Shown here in pieces: positions 1-5,710 of a DNA stretch of 11,308 nt (its first letter is position 1; each line of letters begins with the position of its first letter). Below the pieces are notes generated by a model. It did not search any database and was not told the DNA's origin. It was given only the letters and a program-made list of their open reading frames with translations. The position numbers and the translations under genes are program-made. The stretch is from Acidobacteriota bacterium (GTDB lineage: Bacteria > Acidobacteriota > Thermoanaerobaculia > Multivoradales > JAHEKO01). The DNA lies in NCBI GenBank assembly GCA_006227875.1, contig SBFI01000396.1, positions 1 through 11,308 of the forward strand, read 5' to 3'.

Positions 1-221
1 CCCCGTTCGTCGACAAAGACCGCATCCAACGGCACCGACTCGCCGAGTCGCTGATCGAAGCCGACATCCTGGAGCGGCCCCGGCTGGGTCGTGGGCTGGG
101 CGTAGGTGAAAGTCGCTGACAGCAGGACGACGCTCGCGAGCAGGATCGTCAGCGGTGAACCACGCCGCTTTGGGCTTGAGGGCTTGAGGGCTTGAGGGCT
201 TGAGGCCTTTCGAGCTCTCAT
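1..221 (-). CDS. SCO1/SenC family copper chaperone, N-terminal part (cut by window edge)
   Basis: The gene starts at the ATG at 221, which overlaps the stop of the upstream gene (ATGA), and runs off the left edge, so about 73 residues are visible. A purine-rich Shine-Dalgarno (GGAGGGG) lies 8 nt before the ATG. The N-terminus is basic (many K and R), followed by a hydrophobic stretch (LTILLASVVLLSATF, about residues 24-38) and then TYAQ, as in a signal peptide or signal anchor. The segment LQDVGFDQRLGESVPLDAVF then matches the start of the mature SCO fold as I remember it. The CxxxC copper motif would lie beyond the edge. SCO proteins deliver copper to the CuA centre of cytochrome c oxidase, or act as thiol reductases, which fits its place after an ACIII operon. 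The n-region is encoded partly by a tandem octamer repeat. The family call is fairly firm, but only the N-terminus is seen. Confidence 0.8.
   Translation of the reverse strand, partial: MRARKASSPQALKPSSPKRRGSPLTILLASVVLLSATFTYAQPTTQPGPLQDVGFDQRLGESVPLDAVFVDER
173..204. repeat. Four perfect tandem copies of GGCTTGAG
   Basis: Four uninterrupted copies of the 8-bp unit GGCTTGAG (plus strand) lie inside the first codons of the SCO gene, about 17 nt after its ATG. On the coding strand the unit reads CTCAAGCC. Because 8 is not a multiple of 3, each copy is read in a different frame, giving the peptide SSPQALKPSSPK in the n-region ahead of the hydrophobic core. Gain or loss of one copy would frameshift the gene. 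Similar octamer blocks occur in the actE 5' end. Confidence 0.95.
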
Positions 222-727
222 CCGTCCGACCCCTCCTCACCGGCGTTGTCGGCAGTAGGCTGCGGGGTCGTCTCGGGTAGACCCTGCTCGACGATCAGCT
301 CCATCGCCCGATCGATGGGGATCCGGGCGATGCCGTTGCCTTCATCGACCCAGCCGTAACTCGCCAAGTCCTGCTCTTCTTCGGCCAGAAAGCGGCGCAT
401 CTCCTCGTTAGGCGCCGTCTCCCGGTCGGGGCTGATCCCCCGGTCGACGAGACCCGTCGTCGCCCTTGGCTGGGGCTGCAATCTGGGATCCGGGGGCACG
501 AGCGGTACTCCCTCGTCGATGGCTTCCTGGAGTATCGGTGTTGGTGGCGCATCCCGGGCCTTGTCTCTGTCGCTCACCTCGACCGTAAAGAAGTACATAG
601 CCGCCGTGGCCACCACCATCAGGAGGACGATTCCCAGCGAAAACAGAAGGATGCCCTTCAGGTTGAGATCCCGGTCCAGGGGCTTGTCCCCCGACCCGTT
701 CACCTGGTTGTGCTCGTGCTCACTCAT
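218..727 (-). CDS. Conserved single-helix membrane protein of unknown function, between actF and sco
   Basis: This 169-residue protein starts at the ATG at 727, overlapping the actF stop as ATGAGTGA, with GGAGG about 11 nt upstream. The first 24 residues are polar. One transmembrane helix follows (about residues 25-47, KGILLFSLGIVLLMVVATAAMY), then a proline-rich periplasmic linker, and then a C-terminal segment (about residues 123-150) containing YGWVDEGNGIARIPIDRAME. That last segment looks like the conserved core. From memory, similar small proteins sit next to SCO and cytochrome oxidase genes in proteobacterial and acidobacterial respiratory operons, but I know no assigned function. It carries no heme, Cys or His metal motif. 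The position suggests a structural or assembly role for ACIII or its partner oxidase; this is inference. Confidence 0.85.
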   Translation of the reverse strand: MSEHEHNQVNGSGDKPLDRDLNLKGILLFSLGIVLLMVVATAAMYFFTVEVSDRDKARDAPPTPILQEAIDEGVPLVPPDPRLQPQPRATTGLVDRGISPDRETAPNEEMRRFLAEEEQDLASYGWVDEGNGIARIPIDRAMELIVEQGLPETTPQPTADNAGEEGSDG

Positions 728-1913
728 TGTCGAGGGCCTCCACCAGGTACGGGTCGTTGACGGGCACCAGCGACCTGGTCTTCAGCTGCCCCAAGAACAG
801 AGCCAGCCAGATTCCACCCAGGCCGACGAGAGTTGCCAGGTCGAGCCAGTGAAAGGAAAGGTGACCATGCTCGAAGCTCGGAGCCGCGAGCCAGAAGACG
901 TCGAACCAGCGCATGGCGAGCAGCAGGAGCGCCACCTTGCCGAGGGCCTTGGCATTGCGTTTGAGGTCGCTCGACAAGAGGAGCAAGAAGGGCAGCAGGA
1001 AATGGAAGAGCACCAGAAGAATGGACACCCACTTCCACCCACCGTGCGCACGCTCCAGATACCACGTGATCTCCTCCGGCAGGTCGGCCGACCAGATGAT
1101 GAGCAGCTGAGAGATGGCAAAGTAGGTCCAGAGCATGACAAAGGCCAGCAGCAGCTTGCCGTAGTCGTGAAAATGGCCGGCGTTAAAAGCGCCCGCCATG
1201 GGCTCCCGTTGGGCCAGGTAGAGAGCCACCAGGATGACAAAGGCCAGCGCGGCGATTCCCTGCCCACCCAGAAAGTAGACACCGAACAGGCTGGAGTACC
1301 AGTGGGGATCGAGCGACATCAGCCAGTCGACGGCGGCGAAGGTGGTCAACAGACAGTAGATTCCCAGACCGGGTGCCGAGATCACCTGCATCCGCCGAAA
1401 CAGCGTCGCATCGCCGGTTCGATCCTGACGGAGCGACAGGCGGCTGAGGCCATAGGCAAAAAACGACCAGACCCCCAGATAGACCACGGTGCGAAAGACA
1501 AAAGCCGTCCGATTCAGATAGACCGCCTTGTGCTGGATGAGCTCGTCGGCGGCCGCCTCCGGTCGCGCCCAGACATAGGTCTCCTCGAGACCGAGGACGA
1601 TGGGTATGAACAGGATCGCCAGAAAGGGCAGTGTGCGGGCCGCCGCTTCGAGCACCCGTCGGATCATCAGACCCCAGGCACCGCGCGACAGGTGATGGAG
1701 CATCAAGATGGCCAGACAGCCGGCCGCGACACTCAGCCAAAAGATCCAGGAGACCAGATAGGAGCGGTAGAACTGGGTGGGATCCAGAAACCAACCGGCG
1801 AGTGAAGCCGCTATTCCAATGCCAGCAGCAATCCAGGCCTTCGACTGCAGTCCGTCGAGGTCGGCCGGCGGCGGGAATGACCGCTCGTGAGTCGATGCGG
1901 TGGGCTCACTCAT
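720..1913 (-). CDS. actF: Alternative complex III subunit ActF, NrfD-like quinol:cytochrome c oxidoreductase membrane subunit
   Basis: ActF is one of the two large NrfD-like membrane subunits of ACIII. It packs against ActC in the membrane and is thought to take part in proton movement rather than in the main quinol site. I place the start at the ATG at 1913, because it overlaps the actE stop as ATGAGTGA and gives 397 residues, near the usual length; the same frame stays open to 2318 but that extension reads as noise. The protein is strongly hydrophobic with about ten predicted helices, for example KAWIAAGIGIAASLAGWFLD near the N-terminus and WLDLATLVGLGGIWLALFLG near the C-terminus. Conserved-looking loops include LDPHWYSSLFGVYFLGGQG, FHDYGKLLLAFVMLWTYFA and SADLPEEITWYLER. 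The tail is LVPVNDPYLVEALDNE. Its stop overlaps the next gene. Confidence 0.95.
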   Translation of the reverse strand: MSEPTASTHERSFPPPADLDGLQSKAWIAAGIGIAASLAGWFLDPTQFYRSYLVSWIFWLSVAAGCLAILMLHHLSRGAWGLMIRRVLEAAARTLPFLAILFIPIVLGLEETYVWARPEAAADELIQHKAVYLNRTAFVFRTVVYLGVWSFFAYGLSRLSLRQDRTGDATLFRRMQVISAPGLGIYCLLTTFAAVDWLMSLDPHWYSSLFGVYFLGGQGIAALAFVILVALYLAQREPMAGAFNAGHFHDYGKLLLAFVMLWTYFAISQLLIIWSADLPEEITWYLERAHGGWKWVSILLVLFHFLLPFLLLLSSDLKRNAKALGKVALLLLAMRWFDVFWLAAPSFEHGHLSFHWLDLATLVGLGGIWLALFLGQLKTRSLVPVNDPYLVEALDNE

Positions 1914-2670
1914 GTTCCACGGTCTCCGGAGCGCCAGGCACTTTGCTGGCGAGCTCCTCGAGCTGCCGACGCTCGTCGGCGGTGAGCTCCGCGACCGGTA
2001 CGTTGCGGCTGACCTGGAGCGCGCGGATGTAGGCGACAATGGCCCAGCGATCCTGGGGAGAGAGCTGGGCCGCGTAGCTCGACATCTCGCCAAAACCCCT
2101 GCTGATGACGTCGTAGTAGTAACCCACCGGTGTGTCCCGCAGACGGACCTGGTGGAACGACTGGGGCTGTTTGAACCCGCGCTGTACAACCATGCCCCCA
2201 CCGTCACCGCGTCGGCCATGACAGGGCGAGCAGAAAGCGTTGAACCGGCTACGGCCTCTCTCCAGCAGCTCCCGGGTGACGGGAGCGGGGAGATCGGATA
2301 CGAACTGTCCCGCGGCATCCAGCCCGGTGTAGAGTTCTCGGTTTTCGCGCAGCTGCCCGCGGGCCACGGTCCCCTCGATCAGAGGCCGCGACGATCGACC
2401 GTCGGCAAAAAGAGAGCTGGCCTCGAGCGGCTCGTGCCGGGGTTGATCGTGCATGTCCTGGCGGCAGGCGGTGAGAGTTGCTGCGAAGATGGCGACTGCG
2501 AGCAGTGTCTTCAGGCCCCTCAGATGGGTTTTCGAACCCGCGGAAGGATCTTGGGCGTAGGGGCGTAGGGGCGTAGGGGCGTTGGGGAAGATGCACAAGG
2601 GTGGGTGGGGGCCCCTAAGCCCCCAAGCCCCTGAGCCCCTAAGCCCTCTTTCTTCAGCTCGCAACTTCAT
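1906..2670 (-). CDS. actE: Alternative complex III subunit ActE, monoheme cytochrome c lipoprotein
   Basis: ActE is the periplasmic monoheme cytochrome c of ACIII, anchored by a lipid and taking part in electron transfer towards the acceptor. The ORF has 254 residues. A hydrophobic stretch (about 55-68) ends in the lipobox LTAC (Cys69), followed by RQDMHDQPRHEPLE, typical of the family. The heme c motif is CSPCH (147-151), and the likely distal ligand is Met196 in GFGEMSSYA. The start at the ATG at 2670 has GAGG 3 nt upstream and overlaps the actD stop by 17 nt. This leaves an unusually long n-region (about 50 residues) ahead of the signal core, encoded mostly by octamer repeats, so the true start could lie further in; I see no in-frame ATG or GTG there. 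Family assignment is firm; the start is not. Confidence 0.93.
   Translation of the reverse strand: MKLRAEERGLRGSGAWGLRGPHPPLCIFPNAPTPLRPYAQDPSAGSKTHLRGLKTLLAVAIFAATLTACRQDMHDQPRHEPLEASSLFADGRSSRPLIEGTVARGQLRENRELYTGLDAAGQFVSDLPAPVTRELLERGRSRFNAFCSPCHGRRGDGGGMVVQRGFKQPQSFHQVRLRDTPVGYYYDVISRGFGEMSSYAAQLSPQDRWAIVAYIRALQVSRNVPVAELTADERRQLEELASKVPGAPETVEHE
2553..2587. repeat. Tandem octamer repeat GGGGCGTA, four near-perfect copies
   Basis: The plus strand shows GGGCGTA, GGGGCGTA, GGGGCGTA and GGGGCGTT followed by GGGG: four copies of an 8-bp unit, the first short by one G and the last with one change. It lies in the N-terminal coding part of actE, where it reads as a C-rich mRNA stretch giving APTPLRPYA. 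The plus strand has four G-runs with 4-nt spacers, which could form a G-quadruplex on the template strand. Confidence 0.9.
2612..2643. repeat. Tandem octamer repeat CCCCTAAG, four degenerate copies
   Basis: The plus strand reads CCCCTAAG, CCCCCAAG, CCCCTGAG and CCCCTAAG in direct succession. The coding (minus) strand of actE therefore has four or more G-runs spaced by CTTA-type loops, about 30 nt after the ATG, giving the peptide GLRGSGAWGLRG. This block is opposite in orientation to the GGGGCGTA block 25 nt away. The two could pair in the mRNA as an interrupted G/C hairpin with the same 8-nt register, or the G-runs could form an RNA quadruplex. Confidence 0.9.
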
Positions 2671-3199
2671 TCACCTCGAACGGGTCCAGACCGAGCAGAA
2701 ACTCCTCGGTCGCCCGACGGTCGTACTTGGGGTCCCATGAGCCGATGGCCAGAAAGTAGCGATCTCGCGAAGCCAGGGCGAAGCGCGGCACGTTGAAGAC
2801 CGGGTGATAGGGCATGGGCAGCCGGTTGAGAGCGAACATCCCGAGCACGGCCGCACCGGCGGCAAAGAGAATCGTGGTCTCGAAGGTGACCGGGATAAAA
2901 GAGACCCAACTATGCAGCGGCCGACCGCCGACGTTGACGGGGTAGTTGATGACCGACACCCAGTACTGGAGAAGATACCCGGTAAATGCCCCGACGATGC
3001 CGCCGATGAGAACGATCAGCGGTAGCTTCGACTTGTGCTGGCCAAGCGCCTCCCAGACCTCTTCGATCGGGTAGGGGGTGTAGGCCTCGAGTTGGGTGTA
3101 GCCGGCCGCCTGAGATTGCTCGATGGCGTGGAGCAGTTCGCGGGACGAGCGGAACTCGGCCATCAGGGCAAATTCCGGTTTGGTCGCCGCCTTGCTCAT
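2654..3199 (-). CDS. actD: Alternative complex III subunit ActD (DUF3341 family)
   Basis: ActD is a small integral subunit of ACIII without cofactors. The 181-residue product starts at the ATG at 3199, which overlaps the actC stop (ATGA) and has GAGG 7 nt upstream. The N-terminal soluble domain (about 1-55) contains ELLHAIEQSQAAGYTQLEAYTPYPIEEVWEALG, here quoted in two parts as ELLHAIEQSQAAGY and TQLEAYTPYPIEEV, the hallmark of the family (a fold for sensing or packing, with YTPYPI typical). Two transmembrane helices follow (about 58-84 and 100-124). The loop between them has NYPVNVGGRPLHSW, also typical. The C-terminal part (LASRDRYFLAIGSWDPKYD) lies on the cytoplasmic side again. It fits the usual actC-actD-actE order. 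Confidence 0.95.
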   Translation of the reverse strand: MSKAATKPEFALMAEFRSSRELLHAIEQSQAAGYTQLEAYTPYPIEEVWEALGQHKSKLPLIVLIGGIVGAFTGYLLQYWVSVINYPVNVGGRPLHSWVSFIPVTFETTILFAAGAAVLGMFALNRLPMPYHPVFNVPRFALASRDRYFLAIGSWDPKYDRRATEEFLLGLDPFEVNEVAS

Positions 3200-4563
3200 G
3201 GCGAAACCTCGTCAGGCTCTCGAGCCTGGGTCTTGGGGACGATCGTCCGCATCTCGAAAATCGAGATCATCGGCAGGAAGCGAATAAAGAGAAAGAGCAG
3301 CGCCAGGAAAAGGCCGATGGAGCCGACAAAGATGGCCCAGTCCCACCGCGTCCCGGCGTACATCCCCCAGGAGGAGGGTAGAAAGTCTCTGTGCAGGCTG
3401 GTGACGACGATGACAAAGCGCTCGAGCCACATACCCACGTTGACGAACATCGCGACCACAAAGAGGAGAGCCGGTGTGCTTCGCACCCTTTTGATCCAGA
3501 GCAGCTGCGGCGCCAGGACGTTGCACAGCAGCAGGGCGTACCACTGCATCCGGTAGGGCCCCTGGATCCGGTTGAGGATCATGAACTCCTCGAACCAGTT
3601 GCCGCTGTACCAGGCCATGAAGATCTCGATCACGTAGCCGTAAGCCACGATCAGGCCGGTGGCGAGCATCACCTTGCCCATGTTCTGCAGGTGGCGGATG
3701 GTGATGAAATCCTTGAGATCGAAAAGGGTCCTGAGCGGTACTGCCAGCGTGATGACCATCGCAAAGCCGGCAAAGATGGCTCCGGCGACGAAATAGGGGG
3801 GAAAGATGGTGGCGTGCCACCCCGGAAGCTGCCCGACCGCGAAGTCGAAGCTCACCACCGTGTGCACCGAAACCACCAGTGGTGTCGCCAGACCCGCCAG
3901 CAGCAGATAGGCCGTCTCGTAGTTGTGCCAGTGGGTCGCCGATCCCCGCCAACCCATCGACAGGAAACCGTAGGTGATCTTCGCCAGCCGCTGCCTGGCC
4001 CGATCGCGCAGGGTCGCCAGATCGGGAACCAGACCCACGTACCAGAAGAGCAGAGACACCGTGGCGTAGGTGGTAACGGCAAAGACATCCCACACCAAAG
4101 GGCTTCTGAACTGGGGCCAGATATCCATGGTGTTGGGGTAGGGCAGCAGCCAATAGGCCAGCCAGGGCCGCCCGACGTGGATCAAAGGGAAAAGGCCGGC
4201 GCAGGCCACTGCAAAGAGCGTCATCGCCTCGGCAAACCGGTTGATGGAGGTTCGCCACTCTTGGCGCAAGAGCAGCAGGATGGCCGAGATCAGGGTGCCC
4301 GCGTGACCGATACCGATCCACCAGACAAAGTTGATGATGGCGAAACCCCACCCCACCGGGATATTGAGACCCCAGATCCCCGTGCCCTCGAACACCAGCT
4401 TGGTGAGGGCATAGAGAAGCATCATCACCAGCGCGAAGGAAGCGCCAAAGGCCGCCCACCACCATCGTGGCATCCGGGTGAGGACGATGGAGCTGATCTG
4501 GTCGGTCACCGAGCCCGGGGTGTGGCCCGGTGCGACGATCGGCGGCTTGCCCGGAGCGGTCAC
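3196..4563 (-). CDS. actC: Alternative complex III subunit ActC, NrfD/PsrC-like quinol-oxidising membrane subunit
   Basis: ActC is the NrfD/PsrC-type membrane subunit that sits under ActB and carries the proposed quinol site. I choose the GTG at 4563 as start: it follows the actB stop with a single base between them (TGAAGTG), has a strong GGAGGAG 8 nt upstream and gives 455 residues, the usual size. The same frame is open to 5034, but that part only shadows actB. About ten helices are visible. Family-typical segments are FVWWIGIGHAGTLISAILLL (about 79-98), THWHNYETAYLLLAGLATPL, VHTVVSFDFA and WYSGNWFEEF. The WHNYETAY and VHTVVS His residues fall where quinone-site and proton-path residues lie in this family; that functional link is from family knowledge. 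The stop overlaps actD. Confidence 0.95.
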   Translation of the reverse strand: MTAPGKPPIVAPGHTPGSVTDQISSIVLTRMPRWWWAAFGASFALVMMLLYALTKLVFEGTGIWGLNIPVGWGFAIINFVWWIGIGHAGTLISAILLLLRQEWRTSINRFAEAMTLFAVACAGLFPLIHVGRPWLAYWLLPYPNTMDIWPQFRSPLVWDVFAVTTYATVSLLFWYVGLVPDLATLRDRARQRLAKITYGFLSMGWRGSATHWHNYETAYLLLAGLATPLVVSVHTVVSFDFAVGQLPGWHATIFPPYFVAGAIFAGFAMVITLAVPLRTLFDLKDFITIRHLQNMGKVMLATGLIVAYGYVIEIFMAWYSGNWFEEFMILNRIQGPYRMQWYALLLCNVLAPQLLWIKRVRSTPALLFVVAMFVNVGMWLERFVIVVTSLHRDFLPSSWGMYAGTRWDWAIFVGSIGLFLALLFLFIRFLPMISIFEMRTIVPKTQAREPDEVSP

Positions 4564-4564
4564 T

Positions 4565-5710
4565 TCAAGACTCCTCCAGGGTCGAGTTGGGGTTGCGCAG
4601 CTTGGCCAGGTAGCTCGTCCGTGGCCGGGTGCCGAGCTCCGCCAGGATGTCGTAGGCGAGCGGCTTCGCCTTGGCGTCCGAGACCTTCGATTCCGGATCG
4701 TTGACGTCACCAAAGACGATCGCCTCGGTCGGGCAGACCTGCTGACAGGCGGTCTGAATCTCGCCGTCGCGAATCTGCCGCTCTTCCTTTTCGGCCTCGA
4801 TTCGGGCGTGATTGATGCGCTGGACGCAGTAGGTGCACTTCTCCATGACACCACGGGTGCGGACGGTGACGTCCGGGTTGCGCAGCAGCTCGAGGACCGG
4901 GGTCTCGGTGTCGTTGTATTTGAAGAAGTTGAACCGACGGACCTTATAGGGGCAGTTGTTGGAGCAGTAGCGGGTGCCCACACAGCGGTTGTAGACCATG
5001 TCGTTGAGGCCCTCGCTGCTGTGAACGGTGGCACCCACCGGGCAGACCACCTCGCAAGGCGCCTGTTCGCAGTGCATACACATCACCGGCTGGTGGTGGA
5101 CGTGGGGGTGCTCGAGCTCACCCTCGAAGTAACGGTCGATCCGGATCCAGTGCATCTCCCGGCCCATGGCGACCATTTCCTTGCCGACGATGGGGATGTT
5201 GTTCTCCGACTGGCAGGCGACGACACAGGCATTGCAGCCGGTGCAGGCACCGAGGTCGATCGAGAGACCCCAGGCATAGCCCGGGAAGTCCCACGGCGGA
5301 TACATGGAGAGGCCTTCGGGTGGCGTGTGCCCCATATGCTGTGCGAAGTCGGGCTCTTGGCGGAAGTGCTCGAGGGTTCCCACCCGTACCAGATGACGCC
5401 TTTCGGCCTCGACCCCTTCGACGCCGAAACCGGGCTCTTCATTGGGGCCGGGTGCGAGGCCGATGTTGGAGTGAAGCTGTGTGCTGGCGAGCTCGTAGTG
5501 TTTCGCGATCTTCCGAATCCGAGCACCGGCGACGTGCCAGGGGGCCCGTGATGTGCGCAGTCGGTAGGCGTCGAAACCGGACCCCGAACCGACCCGGCCG
5601 GTGCGAGTCCGTCCGTACCCCAGATGGATGGTCATGCTGCCGTCGGCGTGACCCGGCAGAATCCAGACCGGCAGCTCGAGGCTTCGGTCGTCGACCGTCA
5701 CCTCGACCAT
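4565..5710 (-). CDS. actB: ActB C-terminal part: iron-sulfur (NrfC/DmsB-like) domain of alternative complex III, out of frame with the first part
   Basis: This is the iron-sulfur half of ActB, which wires electrons from the quinol site to the heme subunits. The frame is open from 6022, but residues before about 5728 do not match the family; coherent ActB sequence starts at GLENTQMVEV. The first ATG in the frame is at 5710, giving 381 residues; it has no clear Shine-Dalgarno. Four cysteine groups are present: LGACTGCNACVVAC (near 5210-5255), MCMHCEQAPCEVVCP (near 5045-5085), NRCVGTRYCSNNCP (near 4950-4990), and EKCTYC with ACQQVCP (near 4840 and 4740). The total of 4+4+3+4 cysteines fits three [4Fe-4S] plus one [3Fe-4S] cluster, as known for ActB. 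The end overlaps no gene but leaves one base before the actC GTG. Whether it is translated alone or is the tail of a frameshifted gene is open. Confidence 0.88.
   Translation of the reverse strand: MVEVTVDDRSLELPVWILPGHADGSMTIHLGYGRTRTGRVGSGSGFDAYRLRTSRAPWHVAGARIRKIAKHYELASTQLHSNIGLAPGPNEEPGFGVEGVEAERRHLVRVGTLEHFRQEPDFAQHMGHTPPEGLSMYPPWDFPGYAWGLSIDLGACTGCNACVVACQSENNIPIVGKEMVAMGREMHWIRIDRYFEGELEHPHVHHQPVMCMHCEQAPCEVVCPVGATVHSSEGLNDMVYNRCVGTRYCSNNCPYKVRRFNFFKYNDTETPVLELLRNPDVTVRTRGVMEKCTYCVQRINHARIEAEKEERQIRDGEIQTACQQVCPTEAIVFGDVNDPESKVSDAKAKPLAYDILAELGTRPRTSYLAKLRNPNSTLEES

Noticed and set aside
519..1805. Long plus-strand open frame opposite actF
   Set aside because: It is antisense to a clear membrane protein gene, is rich in Gln, Arg and Asp as expected from reading hydrophobic codons backwards, and has no family resemblance.
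1914..2318. N-terminal extension of the actF frame up to 2318
   Set aside because: The extension is Ser/Arg-rich noise read across actE; the ATG at 1913 overlaps the actE stop and gives the normal length.
173..2643. Octamer repeats as a CRISPR array
   Set aside because: The units are 8 bp and directly adjacent without spacers, so they are simple tandem repeats.
3391..4704. Long plus-strand open frame opposite actC
   Set aside because: Same reason: a GC-rich antisense shadow with low-complexity charged residues and no recognisable domain.
4564..5034. N-terminal extension of the actC frame up to 5034
   Set aside because: It is a shadow of the actB iron-sulfur region; the GTG at 4563 has a strong ribosome binding site and gives normal ActC length.
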